Below the pieces are notes generated by a model. That model was not told where the DNA came from and searched no databases. It saw nothing but the letters and a program-made list of their open reading frames with translations. 64,000 nucleotides of DNA from Dryocola sp. LX212. GTDB taxonomy: Bacteria > Pseudomonadota > Gammaproteobacteria > Enterobacterales > Enterobacteriaceae. The DNA is taken from positions 3,162,001 to 3,226,000 of the forward strand of contig CP167917.1 of NCBI GenBank assembly GCA_041504365.1. Reading direction: 5' to 3'. Within the stretch, counting starts at the first letter, position 1, and the number at the start of each line of letters is the position of its first letter. Positions 16,566 to 25,323 of this stretch are shown in pieces. Made by a program: the position numbers and the translations under genes.

Positions 16566-17696
16566 ATGGCTTACACTACTTTTTCACAGACGAAAAACGA
16601 TCAGCTCGCTGAGCCTATGTTCTTTGGCCAGCCGGTTAACGTGGCGCGCTACGATCAGCAAAAATATGACATCTTCGAAAAGCTGATTGAAAAGCAACTC
16701 TCCTTCTTCTGGCGTCCGGAAGAGGTGGACGTTTCCCGCGACCGCATCGACTACCAGGCCCTGCCGGATCACGAAAAGCATATTTTCATCAGCAATCTGA
16801 AGTACCAGACGCTGCTGGATTCCATTCAGGGGCGCAGCCCGAACGTGGCGCTGCTGCCGCTGATCTCTATTCCGGAGCTGGAAACCTGGATTGAAACCTG
16901 GGCGTTTTCCGAAACTATCCACTCACGTTCGTACACCCATATCATTCGTAACATCGTTAACGATCCGGCGATTGTGTTCGACGATATCGTCACCAACGAA
17001 GAGATCCTCAAACGCGCGAAAGATATCTCCGGCTACTATGACGATCTGATTGAGATGACCAGCTACTGGCATCTGCTGGGTGAAGGCACGCACAACGTGA
17101 ACGGCAAAACCATCACCGTTAACCTGCGCGCGCTGAAGAAGCAGCTTTACCTGTGCCTGATGAGCGTCAACGCGCTGGAAGCCATTCGTTTCTACGTTAG
17201 TTTCGCCTGCTCCTTCGCCTTCGCCGAACGCGAACTGATGGAAGGCAACGCGAAAATCATCAAGCTGATTGCCCGCGACGAAGCCCTGCACCTGACCGGT
17301 ACCCAGCACATGCTGAATCTGATGCGCTCCGGTGAAGACGATCCGGAAATGGCAGAGATTGCTATTGAGTGCCGCCAGCAGTGCTACGACCTGTTTGTGC
17401 TGGCCGCCGAGCAGGAGAAAGAGTGGGCAAGCTACCTGTTCCGCGACGGCTCCATGATTGGCCTTAACAAGGACATCCTGTGCCAGTACGTGGATTACAT
17501 CACCAATATCCGCATGCAGGCCGTTGGTCTGGATCTGCCGTTTAAGACTCGTTCTAACCCAATTCCGTGGATCAACGCATGGCTGGTGTCGGACAACGTG
17601 CAGGTTGCGCCGCAGGAAGTGGAAGTCAGCTCTTATCTGGTTGGGCAGATCGATTCCAATATCGACGCTGACGACCTGAGCAACTTCCAGCTTTAA
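16566..17696 (+). CDS. nrdB: Ribonucleotide reductase class Ia beta subunit NrdB
   Basis: Diiron-tyrosyl radical subunit partnering NrdA. 376 residues, same as E. coli. Metal ligands and the radical Tyr are recognisable in the family motifs [20 protein letters not shown] (Glu, His and Tyr122 region), [29 protein letters not shown] (Glu, Glu, His), and an Asp near residue 85. The C-terminal tail [10 protein letters not shown] is the peptide that docks on NrdA. It is separated from nrdA by 108 bases holding two hairpins, and is followed after 3 bases by yfaE. Confidence 0.99.
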   Translation: MAYTTFSQTKNDQLAEPMFFGQPVNVARYDQQKYDIFEKLIEKQLSFFWRPEEVDVSRDRIDYQALPDHEKHIFISNLKYQTLLDSIQGRSPNVALLPLISIPELETWIETWAFSETIHSRSYTHIIRNIVNDPAIVFDDIVTNEEILKRAKDISGYYDDLIEMTSYWHLLGEGTHNVNGKTITVNLRALKKQLYLCLMSVNALEAIRFYVSFACSFAFAERELMEGNAKIIKLIARDEALHLTGTQHMLNLMRSGEDDPEMAEIAIECRQQCYDLFVLAAEQEKEWASYLFRDGSMIGLNKDILCQYVDYITNIRMQAVGLDLPFKTRSNPIPWINAWLVSDNVQVAPQEVEVSSYLVGQIDSNIDADDLSNFQL

Positions 17697-17699
17697 GCT

Positions 17700-17954
17700 A
17701 TGGGTCAGATTACGCTTCGCCTCACCGGCGCACGCCTGATGTGTGAGGATGAGCACCCTTCCCTGCTGGCGGCGCTGGAACATCACCAGGTCGCCGTGGA
17801 ATACCAGTGCCGCGGTGGCTACTGCGGCTCCTGCCGCACGCGACTGGTATCAGGGGAAGTGAAATGGCTTACCGAACCGCTGGCGTTCATCCAGCCCGGT
17901 GAAATATTGCCCTGCTGCTGTCAGGCGCAGGGCGATATCGAAATCGAAATGTAA
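17700..17954 (+). CDS. yfaE: 2Fe-2S ferredoxin YfaE, NrdB maintenance protein
   Basis: Small plant-type ferredoxin, 84 residues as in E. coli. YfaE supplies electrons to rebuild the diferric-tyrosyl cofactor of NrdB. The cluster motif is visible as CRGGYCGSC (about 37-45) with the fourth ligand in LPCCCQA near residue 71-73. It is 3 bases behind nrdB, so translation is probably coupled, and a strong terminator follows immediately. This matches its role as part of the same class Ia RNR module. Confidence 0.97.
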   Translation: MGQITLRLTGARLMCEDEHPSLLAALEHHQVAVEYQCRGGYCGSCRTRLVSGEVKWLTEPLAFIQPGEILPCCCQAQGDIEIEM

Positions 17955-17982
17955 GGGCTTCTTAAAGAAGCCCTTTTTTTTG
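17953..17982 (+). terminator. nrdAB-yfaE terminator
   Basis: Stem AAGGGCTTCT/AGAAGCCCTT with a 3-base loop followed by a run of Ts, overlapping the last bases of yfaE. Strong Rho-independent terminator. Confidence 0.92.
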
Positions 17983-17985
17983 GTG

Positions 17986-18087
17986 GTGACGGACTGTGAA
18001 ACCTGTAAGTGGCAAATCGAGATGTCCACCAGCAAAAAGTGCGAGCACCCGATTACTTTACTGGCTCAGGCGCTCGAACAGATTTAA
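17986..18087 (+). CDS. Possible 33-residue Cys-rich small protein
   Basis: A GTG-started frame of 33 codons directly after the yfaE terminator. I do not recognise the product. It has Cys at 4, 7 and 19 and His at 21, giving CxxC-x11-CxH, a spacing that could hold a zinc ion. The rest is mildly amphipathic (ITLLAQALEQI at the end). The SD is weak (GGTGG just upstream). Being placed behind a terminator, it would need its own promoter or read-through. Its stop codon overlaps the yfaY stop by 4 bases on the opposite strand. It could be chance; an internal ATG at 18022 is the only other start. Confidence 0.4.
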   Translation: MTDCETCKWQIEMSTSKKCEHPITLLAQALEQI

Positions 18088-19280
18088 AGCTCAATGGCCT
18101 CAGCGACGTTGATCCAGCCGTGCTCGGCGGCAACATTCCAGCCGTTCAGCCAGCGGCGGAGCATGTTCAGCGCCATCATGGCGCACACTTCCTGCCGGGT
18201 GCGCAGGCCGTGACGGTTGACGTTGAACATTACCCGTAAACCATGGGTACCCGTTGGGGTGTGTAACGCAACGCTCAGGTGATCTTCGATAAGGGCGCTG
18301 ACGACCAAAGCAATTTCGCAACCAGCCTGCACGGCCTCTGCCTTCGCACGCCAGGTTACCTCAGCCAGCGTTTCGGAACGTGGCGAAAGTACGCTGCTGT
18401 TGCCCAGCGGCGCTTCGGCACCAGCAAGCTGCAAGCACAGTAACCCTGCCGTGAACTGCTCGCTAACCGCAATCCTCAGCCCTTTTTCTTTGAGGCGGCT
18501 GGCCAGCTGCGCTGGCAGGCCTTCGGTGCCTTCAAAAATCGTGCTTTCACCCGCCACGCGTCGGACTTCCGGCCAGACGGCTTCCATCTCTTCACACAGG
18601 CTTGCCGGCCCGGTGAGCTTCAGCTCGATAATCGGCATGGACGAGCGGTAACCCATCACGGCACCTGCGGGCAGCGTCAGCGGATCCAGGCTTTGTGCAA
18701 GCTCGCTTTCAGAGCGACCAAAGGTAGTCAGACGCAGGCAAACCGGCGGCTCTGGCAGCGTGAAGCGCTCGCGCAGGTGCGGCATGATTTGCCTGTCGAC
18801 CATCGCTTTAAATTCAGAAGGGACCCCCGGCGTGAAAAACATCAGGCAGCGGTTCAACTGCATGGCGAAACCGCAGGCGGTACCGACCGGATTGTCGATC
18901 ATTTCGCTGTTAGCGGGGATTAGGGCCTGTTTACGGTTGCTCGGTGCCATGACCCGCCCCCGTTCTGAGAAGAATTTCTCCATGTGCAGCAGCCACTCTT
19001 CATGCTCGACCAGCTCAACGCCAGCCGCCTTTGCCGCCGCCAGCGCGCTTAAATCGTCGCTGGTTGGCCCGAGGCCACCGTTTACAATAAGGATATCAGC
19101 ATGTTCACTGCGCTCTTTGAGCACGGCGATCAAATCTTCAAGGCTGTCGCCCACCGTATTGCGGCGCGACATGGGTAAACCCTGCTCAAAAAAGTAGTCG
19201 GCAAGCCAGGCTGCATTGGTATCAATGATTTGCCCGTACAGCACTTCGTCGCCGGTAGAGAGCATTTCCACTTTTATCAT
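18084..19280 (-). CDS. yfaY: CinA-like protein YfaY
   Basis: 398 residues (E. coli YfaY 400). The N-terminal MoCF/COG1058 domain has the motifs STGDEVLYGQIIDTNAAWLA, VNGGLGPTSDDLS and FFTPGVPSEFKAMV. These are typical of CinA-type proteins, some of which are ADP-ribose pyrophosphatases. The C-terminal part, from about 245, corresponds to the CinA/PncC domain but diverges from active NMN deamidases, so enzymatic activity is uncertain. It is upstream of and co-oriented with the gene yfaZ lies behind, with 101 bases between them, as in E. coli. The E. coli genes between yfaE and yfaY (inaA, glp and others) are absent here. Confidence 0.93.
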   Translation of the reverse strand: MIKVEMLSTGDEVLYGQIIDTNAAWLADYFFEQGLPMSRRNTVGDSLEDLIAVLKERSEHADILIVNGGLGPTSDDLSALAAAKAAGVELVEHEEWLLHMEKFFSERGRVMAPSNRKQALIPANSEMIDNPVGTACGFAMQLNRCLMFFTPGVPSEFKAMVDRQIMPHLRERFTLPEPPVCLRLTTFGRSESELAQSLDPLTLPAGAVMGYRSSMPIIELKLTGPASLCEEMEAVWPEVRRVAGESTIFEGTEGLPAQLASRLKEKGLRIAVSEQFTAGLLCLQLAGAEAPLGNSSVLSPRSETLAEVTWRAKAEAVQAGCEIALVVSALIEDHLSVALHTPTGTHGLRVMFNVNRHGLRTRQEVCAMMALNMLRRWLNGWNVAAEHGWINVAEAIEL

Positions 19281-19348
19281 CGTTTTACTCCGCGGGAAGA
19301 TAACGATTCACTATAACTCAAGCAAAGTGGAAGGATCGCAGAAATGCA

Positions 19349-19373
19349 TTGCCGCGGCAGGACGCCGCGGCAA
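19349..19373 (-). terminator. Hairpin beyond yfaZ
   Basis: 10-bp GC-rich stem TTGCCGCGGC/GCCGCGGCAA with a 5-base loop, about 10 bases after the yfaZ stop on the minus strand. The T-tract is weak; it probably ends yfaZ transcription. Confidence 0.65.
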
Positions 19374-19381
19374 AGAAGAGA

Positions 19382-19924
19382 TTAGAAGCTTGCGCTTACG
19401 CCAACATACGGGCCGTCAGCAATGTCGTTGTCACGATTGCCATCTTTGCCTTCCAGACCAATGTAACGGTAGCCCGCTTCGATAGTAACTGGACGCAAGA
19501 TAGTCCAGCGCGCACCGGCGCTCGCTTCCTGGTAGTCTTTCACGCCGCTGGACAGGGAGTCCGGGGAATAATAGTAGTCGCCAAACACGGTGAAGCTGTC
19601 TGCCAGCTTCCAGCTTAAACCGCCGCCCACGGCAACGGCATAACCTTCATCACCATCTTTCGGGTTAAGATAAAGCGCCTTACCACCCACGGTGCCCAGT
19701 AACGGACCCAGCGGCACGTTCAGACCCAGACCCAGACCAGCAACGTCACCATCGTCATCGCTGTGCGCCCAGTTGCCGCTGAAGGCAAGGCCAGTAGTAT
19801 CCTGACCAAAACCAACGGCGATGTTGGTGTATTTTTCGCCCGCTTCGCCGCTGATGCTGATAGCATTGGCCGCAGCAGAAACCAGCGCAAGGCTGGCAAC
19901 GCCTGCAAGTAGAAGTTTGTTCAT
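19382..19924 (-). CDS. yfaZ: YfaZ family outer membrane protein
   Basis: 180 residues, the length of E. coli YfaZ. A signal peptide of about 21 residues ends at ANA. The mature chain is a series of alternating polar and hydrophobic strands with Gly-rich turns (VAGLGLGLNVPLGPLLG, YAVAVGGGLSWKL) and ends in VGVSASF with a terminal Phe, consistent with a small beta-barrel inserted by BAM. The function of the family is not established; a porin-like role has been suggested. It lies just downstream of the divergent katA promoter region and is read away from katA. Confidence 0.9.
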   Translation of the reverse strand: MNKLLLAGVASLALVSAAANAISISGEAGEKYTNIAVGFGQDTTGLAFSGNWAHSDDDGDVAGLGLGLNVPLGPLLGTVGGKALYLNPKDGDEGYAVAVGGGLSWKLADSFTVFGDYYYSPDSLSSGVKDYQEASAGARWTILRPVTIEAGYRYIGLEGKDGNRDNDIADGPYVGVSASF

Positions 19925-20188
19925 TCCATGGATCCTAAAATAAATAAAAAGGGTAAGCCCGAAAAAACGCTGATTGTACAGTCAGCCGTCTTGTAATCAA
20001 TGTGTTAGAAAATGCTTTACACACTTCGATTGTAAGAAAATGAAAATGATCTCTATTCCGGTGACAGGATCAAGGAATAGCAGCGATAGAAAGTGCCACA
20101 TTGTCTTGAGGGCATAACTTGTTGAAAATGATCCTCCTCATACAAAACTGTTTAATATCATCATTTTACATTTTTACTGGAGACGACA
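19925..20188. other. yfaZ-katA divergent control region
   Basis: 264 bases that must contain both promoters. The decamer TGAAAATGAT occurs twice in the same orientation (20041-20050, 20123-20132), and an inverted relative, ATCATCATTTTA, lies at about 20158-20169. These resemble half-sites of Fur boxes but none is a full match. The katA SD is CTGGAG just before the ATG. No other ORF or hairpin of note. Confidence 0.4.
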
Positions 20189-21640
20189 ATGAGCAAGAAA
20201 GGATTGACTACCGCCGCCGGCTGCCCGGTCGCCCATAACAATAACGTGGCCACCGCAGGCCCACGCGGCCCGATGCTGTTACAGGACGTCTGGTTCCTCG
20301 AGAAACTGGCCCACTTCGACCGTGAAGTGATCCCGGAGCGTCGCATGCATGCCAAAGGTTCCGGCGCTTACGGCACTTTCACCGTCACCCACGACATCTC
20401 TAAATACACGCGGGCAAAACTTTTCTCTGAAATTGGCAAACAAACCGACCTCTTTATTCGCTTCTCAACGGTCGCGGGAGAACGCGGCGCAGCCGATGCT
20501 GAACGAGATATTCGCGGTTTCTCAATGAAGTTCTATACCGAAGAAGGTAACTGGGACTTAGTTGGCAACAACACGCCGGTGTTTTATCTGCGCGATCCGC
20601 TGAAATTCCCGGATTTAAACCACGTCGTTAAGCGCGACCCGCGCACTAACCTGCGCAACGCCACCTGGAAGTGGGACTTCTTCTCCCATCAGCCGGAATC
20701 GCTTCACCAGTTAACCATCGACTTCAGCGACCGTGGCCTGCCTCGCTCTTACCGCCATATTCACGGCTTCGGCAGCCATACTTTCAGCTTTATCAACGCC
20801 GACAACGAGCGTTTCTGGGTGAAGTTCCACCTGAAAACCCAGCAGGAGATCGCCAACCTGATGGACGACGAAGCGGCCGCGATTATTGCTGATGACCGTG
20901 AAAGCTCCCAGCGTGATCTGTTTGAGTCTATTGAGAAAGGCGACTTCCCGCGCTGGAAATTCTACGTACAGGTGATGCCGGAAGCAGACGCGTCTAAAAC
21001 GCCGTACAACCCGTTCGACCTGACCAAGGTCTGGCCGCACGGCGACTATCCGCTGATTGAGGTGGGCGAGCTGGAGCTGAACCGCAACCCGGACAACTAT
21101 TTTGCTGAGGTTGAGCAGGTTGCCATGTCACCGGCGAACGTCGTGCCCGGAATCGGTTTCTCGCCGGACCGCATGCTGCAGGGTCGCCTGTTCTCCTACG
21201 GTGATGCGCACCGCTACCGCTTAGGCGTAAACCATCACCAGATCCCGGTAAACGCGCCAAAATGTCCGTTCCACAACTATCACCGCGACGGCGCGATGCG
21301 TATTGACGGCAACAGCGGCAATGGCCCGACCTATGAGCCAAACAGCTTTGGGGCGTTCCAGGAGCAGCCAGATTTCAGCGAACCGGCGCTGAGCCTTGAG
21401 GGCGCTGCGGATCACTGGAACCACCGCGAAGACACTGACTATTTCAGCCAGCCGCGGGCGCTTTATAACCTGCTGAGCGACGAAGAGCATCAACGCATGT
21501 TCAAACGTATCGCCGGGGACATGAAAGACATACCTGAATTTATTCAGGAGCGCCAGATTGGCCTGTTCAGTGAAGTTCACCCGGAATACGGCGCGGGTAT
21601 TGCCAACGCGCTGAAGGCGTTGAAAGAAGCGAAGCAGTAA
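20189..21640 (+). CDS. katA: Monofunctional haem catalase KatA
   Basis: Small-subunit (clade 3) catalase, 483 residues, which converts hydrogen peroxide to water and oxygen; closely resembles Proteus mirabilis KatA. The distal His is in [15 protein letters not shown] (about residue 53), the distal Asn in [14 protein letters not shown] (about 127), and the haem-ligating Tyr in [14 protein letters not shown]. No signal peptide, so cytoplasmic. E. coli K-12 has no clade 3 catalase and none at this site, so the gene distinguishes this lineage. A terminator follows 12 bases after the stop codon. Confidence 0.97.
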   Translation: MSKKGLTTAAGCPVAHNNNVATAGPRGPMLLQDVWFLEKLAHFDREVIPERRMHAKGSGAYGTFTVTHDISKYTRAKLFSEIGKQTDLFIRFSTVAGERGAADAERDIRGFSMKFYTEEGNWDLVGNNTPVFYLRDPLKFPDLNHVVKRDPRTNLRNATWKWDFFSHQPESLHQLTIDFSDRGLPRSYRHIHGFGSHTFSFINADNERFWVKFHLKTQQEIANLMDDEAAAIIADDRESSQRDLFESIEKGDFPRWKFYVQVMPEADASKTPYNPFDLTKVWPHGDYPLIEVGELELNRNPDNYFAEVEQVAMSPANVVPGIGFSPDRMLQGRLFSYGDAHRYRLGVNHHQIPVNAPKCPFHNYHRDGAMRIDGNSGNGPTYEPNSFGAFQEQPDFSEPALSLEGAADHWNHREDTDYFSQPRALYNLLSDEEHQRMFKRIAGDMKDIPEFIQERQIGLFSEVHPEYGAGIANALKALKEAKQ

Positions 21641-21652
21641 GTAAGCCATTCT

Positions 21653-21676
21653 AAAACGGCCATTACGGCCGTTTTT
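21653..21676. terminator. Bidirectional terminator between katA and tctE
   Basis: Stem AAAACGGCC/GGCCGTTTT (21653-21661, 21667-21675), 5-base loop, followed by Ts on the plus strand; the A-rich left arm gives a T-run on the minus strand. It ends both convergent genes. Confidence 0.9.
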
Positions 21677-23086
21677 TTATGTAGCCTTTAGCCGCACCCG
21701 AACCAACAATCCCCCCAGCGTCTCGCCGACCAGCAGCTCCGGACGAGTCTGATGCCAGCGGGCGATGTCGTTAACCAGCGCCAGCCCCAGCCCGGCCCCC
21801 ACCCGACCCGCTGCGTTGTCCAGCCGATGAAACGGCTGTAAAGCCTGCTGCCGCCGTTCGGCGTCGATGCCCGGCCCGCTGTCCTCAACCTCCAACAGCA
21901 CCGACTCTCCTTCGCTCCGGATGCGTATCGTCACCGTGCCGTTATCAGGGGTATATTTCAGCGCGTTATCCAGCAGGTTGGCGCACATTTCCGCCAGCAG
22001 GATGCTGTCGCCCTGAATCCAGGCCTGCGGCTCCCCTTCGTAGCCCAAATCCACCTGCTTACTGCGCGCCTGGGCCAGCCGCGAGAAGCAGCACTCCTGG
22101 GCGATGGCCACCAGGTCCACCCTCTCCAGGGTGCGCTGCCGTGACAGATCTTTATCCTTAATTTTTGCGAGCTGCAGCAGCCGCTCGGTAAGCAGAATGG
22201 TGCTGTCCAGCGTGCCGCTCATCCCCTCAAGGCTTTCCCGCCAGTGTTCAGGGTTCGGGCTTGCCAGCGCAAAAGAAAGCTGGGTTTTCAGCACGGTAAG
22301 CGGGGTTTTTAACTGATGGGAGGCGTCAGCGCTGAACCTTTCCTGGCGGGAGATAAGCGAACGTAGCCGCTCAATGTAGCGGTTAAACGCCACGATCAGC
22401 AGGCGTGTTTCTGACCAGGGCAGCAGGTCGGGCAGCGGAGTGAGCACGGCAGGATCGCGGCGCACCATGATCGTCGAAAGCTGGCGCATCGGCCTTAGCA
22501 CTTTGCGCAGCAGCCACCAGGCCAGCAGCAGCGTCAGCAGTACCAGAATACCCTGCATCAACAGCGACGAGACTAACAGGCTGGAGGCCAGGTGCCGCCG
22601 GGAGGCCAGGGTTTCGGCCACGTAGATTTTCGCCATGCCGTTCACGCCCCCTTCGTTGACCGGCTGCAAAAGGCTGGCAACGCGGATGGGCTGGTTTTGA
22701 TAGCTGGTGTGATAAAACCAGGCCAGCGCGGGATAGAGATCGGTCCGCCGCGTGTGGGCCGGAATATCCGGCAGGTCGTCATAGCCGGATATCACTTTAC
22801 CGTGCGTATCAACCACCTTGTAAAACAGGCGGTCGTTCATGTTCAGCTCGAAGCTGTCGAGCACCACCCAGGGAACGTCAACCTGCAGCTTACCTTCTTT
22901 CACCACCAGCCGCTCCGCGATGGTTCGGGTAGAAGCCAACAGCGTCCGGTCGTAGGCCTGAGTCGCCGCCGTCAGCGCGCTGGAATAGCTGGAAAGCGCC
23001 GAAACGCCCCACAGGCCAAAAAGGGGGAGTCCCAGAAACAGCAGCAGCTGCCAGAGCAGAGAGTCCGGACGCTTAAGAAGCCTCAT
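21677..23086 (-). CDS. tctE: Sensor histidine kinase TctE
   Basis: Membrane kinase of the TctDE two-component system controlling tricarboxylate uptake; 469 residues. Two membrane segments (about 11-33 and 170-195) flank a periplasmic sensor domain. HAMP and H-box (SADASHQLKTPLTVL), N-box (LLDNALKYTPDNG) and G-box (GAGLGLALV) follow. The ATG at 23086 (MRLLKRPDSLL) gives the Salmonella-like length; an upstream in-frame start at 23203 lies inside tctD and is rejected. It overlaps the end of tctD by 14 bases, so the two are translationally coupled. Confidence 0.94.
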   Translation of the reverse strand: MRLLKRPDSLLWQLLLFLGLPLFGLWGVSALSSYSSALTAATQAYDRTLLASTRTIAERLVVKEGKLQVDVPWVVLDSFELNMNDRLFYKVVDTHGKVISGYDDLPDIPAHTRRTDLYPALAWFYHTSYQNQPIRVASLLQPVNEGGVNGMAKIYVAETLASRRHLASSLLVSSLLMQGILVLLTLLLAWWLLRKVLRPMRQLSTIMVRRDPAVLTPLPDLLPWSETRLLIVAFNRYIERLRSLISRQERFSADASHQLKTPLTVLKTQLSFALASPNPEHWRESLEGMSGTLDSTILLTERLLQLAKIKDKDLSRQRTLERVDLVAIAQECCFSRLAQARSKQVDLGYEGEPQAWIQGDSILLAEMCANLLDNALKYTPDNGTVTIRIRSEGESVLLEVEDSGPGIDAERRQQALQPFHRLDNAAGRVGAGLGLALVNDIARWHQTRPELLVGETLGGLLVRVRLKAT

Positions 23087-23747
23087 CGCTGCGCTCCAGA
23101 AGGTAGCCCAGGCCGCGCAGCGTGGTGATTTGCAGATTGCTGCCGTGCAGCTTCTTGCGCAGCCGATGCACGTATAGCTCAATGCTTTCGAGGCTTGCCT
23201 CATCGTTCAGGCCAAACATTTGCTCGAACAGCTGGTTCTTCGCCACCGGACGACGACGGCGGTACAGCAGAATCGTCAGCAGCGCGTGTTCGCGGGGCGT
23301 CAGCGCCAGCGCTTTGTCCTGAAGCATAAAAATATTGCCGTCATGCAGGCTGAGATCGCCAAACTGCTGCGCCTCGGAAACCTGCCCTTCGCTGCGTCGC
23401 ACCAGCGCCCGCAGGCGGGCATCAAGCTCCTCTACCTCAAAAGGTTTGGCAAGATAGTCGTCCGCGCCTGCATTCAACCCTTTCACCCGATCCGCCACCG
23501 CATGGCGCGCGGTAAGAAACAGGACCGGCGTGCTCTGACCGCGGTGCCGCAGGCGTTGCACAACCTCAAGCCCGTCCAGCCGTGGCATCTCAATATCCAG
23601 CACCGCTACGGCGTAACCTTCGTTTTGTAGCAGGTGGTCTGCCGCCTGGCCGTCATAGACGCAATCAACGGCAAAGCCGTTCTGCACCAGCGCCTTCTCC
23701 AGCCAATGAGCCAGCTCACGGTTATCTTCCGCCAATAAGAGACGCAT
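23073..23747 (-). CDS. tctD: Response regulator TctD
   Basis: OmpR-family regulator, 224 residues. The receiver domain has the acidic pair near 7-8 (LLAEDN), phosphoacceptor Asp51 (AVLDIEMPRLDG) and Lys in YLAKPFEVEEL. The winged-helix DNA-binding domain occupies about 125-220, with ALTPREHALLTILL and IELYVHRLRKKL. It is divergent from tctCBA across 135 bases and is expected to activate that operon when its ligand is sensed by TctE. Confidence 0.95.
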   Translation of the reverse strand: MRLLLAEDNRELAHWLEKALVQNGFAVDCVYDGQAADHLLQNEGYAVAVLDIEMPRLDGLEVVQRLRHRGQSTPVLFLTARHAVADRVKGLNAGADDYLAKPFEVEELDARLRALVRRSEGQVSEAQQFGDLSLHDGNIFMLQDKALALTPREHALLTILLYRRRRPVAKNQLFEQMFGLNDEASLESIELYVHRLRKKLHGSNLQITTLRGLGYLLERSDEAS

Positions 23748-23882
23748 ATCACATCCTGTAAAGTTAGTAGCGCAGTGAAAGGAAAATGAAAGGTTACTGT
23801 TTTAACAATCGAGAAACAGAATCGCTACAGAGCGGTTCACATAACGCAAAACATCTCTCGATAATTTGATGTGAGGAAGACA

Positions 23883-24863
23883 ATGAAAACATCTCTGCTC
23901 TGTACCCTTTCAGCGCTTTCCCTGCTTTGCAGCTCGTTTGCAGGCATAGCGGCGGAAGCCCCCTCCCGAACCGAATGTATTGCCCCAGCAAAACCCGGCG
24001 GCGGTTTCGATCTGACCTGCAAACTGATTCAGGTCAGCCTTCAGGAAACGGGAGCCATTAACAAACCGATGCGCGTCACCTACATGCCGGGCGGCGTGGG
24101 TGCCGTGGCTTATAACGCCATTGTGGCCCAGCGCCCTGCCGAAGCGGGCACGCTGGTGGCATTTTCCGGCGGCTCGTTGCTTAACCTTTCCCAGGGGAAA
24201 TTTGGCCGCTATGGCGTGGACGACGTGCGCTGGCTGGCGAGCGTGGGCACCGACTATGGCATGATTGCCGTGCGCGCCGACTCCCCGTGGAAGAGCCTGA
24301 AAGATTTAATGCAGGCAATGGAAAAAGATCCTAACAGCGTGGTGTTTGGCGCGGGCGCCTCCATCGGCAGCCAGGACTGGATGAAAACGGCGCTGCTGGC
24401 GAAACAGGCTGGTGTCGATCCCCATAAAATGCGCTACGTGGCCTTTGAGGGCGGCGGCGAGCCGGTGACCGCCCTGCTCGGCAATCATATCCAGGCCGTT
24501 TCCGGCGATCTGAGCGAAATGGTTCCCTATCTGAAAGGCAACAAGCTGCGCGTGCTGGCGGTGTTTTCCGACAAGCGGCTGCCCGGCGATCTGGCCCAGG
24601 TTCCCACCGCTAAAGAGCAGGGTTATGACCTCGTCTGGCCGATTATTCGCGGCTTCTACGTTGGGCCAAAAGTCAGCGACGAAACCTACGCCTGGTGGGT
24701 AAAGGAGTTTGAGAAGCTGCAGCAGACCGCCGAATTCAAACAGCAGCGGGATCTGCGCGGCCTGTTTGAGTTCAACATGACGGGCGCAGCGCTGGACAGC
24801 TACGTCAAAAAACAGGTTACGGATTATCGCGAGCAGGCTAAAGCGTTTGGGCTGGCGAAATAA
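23883..24863 (+). CDS. tctC: Tricarboxylate-binding periplasmic protein TctC
   Basis: Substrate-binding component of a tripartite tricarboxylate (TTT) transporter, 326 residues. Signal peptide of about 24 residues (MKTSLLCTLSALSLL, cut near IAAEA). Family signatures are ECIAPAKPGGGFDLTCK near the mature N-terminus and VFGAGASIGSQDW in the middle. In Salmonella it binds citrate and related acids; here the exact ligand is inferred. The ATG at 23883, with GAGGA at a good distance, is preferred to the GTG at 23871. First gene of tctCBA. Confidence 0.94.
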   Translation: MKTSLLCTLSALSLLCSSFAGIAAEAPSRTECIAPAKPGGGFDLTCKLIQVSLQETGAINKPMRVTYMPGGVGAVAYNAIVAQRPAEAGTLVAFSGGSLLNLSQGKFGRYGVDDVRWLASVGTDYGMIAVRADSPWKSLKDLMQAMEKDPNSVVFGAGASIGSQDWMKTALLAKQAGVDPHKMRYVAFEGGGEPVTALLGNHIQAVSGDLSEMVPYLKGNKLRVLAVFSDKRLPGDLAQVPTAKEQGYDLVWPIIRGFYVGPKVSDETYAWWVKEFEKLQQTAEFKQQRDLRGLFEFNMTGAALDSYVKKQVTDYREQAKAFGLAK

Positions 24864-24881
24864 CCGATACCGGAGGTCATG

Positions 24882-25313
24882 ATGAGCGATCGTATTTTTG
24901 CCGGTATCTGGCTGCTGCTGTGCATCGGCGGCCTGTTCGTCGCCTGGCAAATCCAGAGCGAATATACCTATGAACCCGTTGGACCAAGGCCGTTCCCGAT
25001 GGCGATTGTCGGACTGATGGCGCTGTGCTCCCTGCTGCTTCTGCTGCGCCAGCCGGACGTGGTCAGTTGGCCTCATCACAAGGTGCTTCAGCGCCTGCTG
25101 GTGATGGTAATCGGTCTGCTACTGTACGCATGGGGCTTTGAGTGGCTGGGCTTCCCGCTTGCCACCGCGCTGCTAACGGTCTGTATCGGTATGCAGTTTG
25201 GGGCGACATGGCCTGCCGCCATCGTTGCGGGGATCGTGATGGGCGGCGCGCTCTTTTTCGCCTTCGATTATCTGCTGGACGTCACCCTACCCCTCGGCGC
25301 CTGGCTGAGCTAA
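24882..25313 (+). CDS. tctB: TTT transporter small membrane subunit TctB
   Basis: 143 residues with four predicted membrane segments (about 4-22, 38-56, 72-92 and 98-135), the small integral membrane partner of TctA. The SD GGAGG is better spaced for the second of two adjacent ATGs (24882 rather than 24879). The motif YEPVGPRPFP after the first helix is typical. It lies 18 bases behind tctC and 10 before tctA. Confidence 0.93.
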   Translation: MSDRIFAGIWLLLCIGGLFVAWQIQSEYTYEPVGPRPFPMAIVGLMALCSLLLLLRQPDVVSWPHHKVLQRLLVMVIGLLLYAWGFEWLGFPLATALLTVCIGMQFGATWPAAIVAGIVMGGALFFAFDYLLDVTLPLGAWLS

Positions 25314-25323
25314 CGGAGGATTT

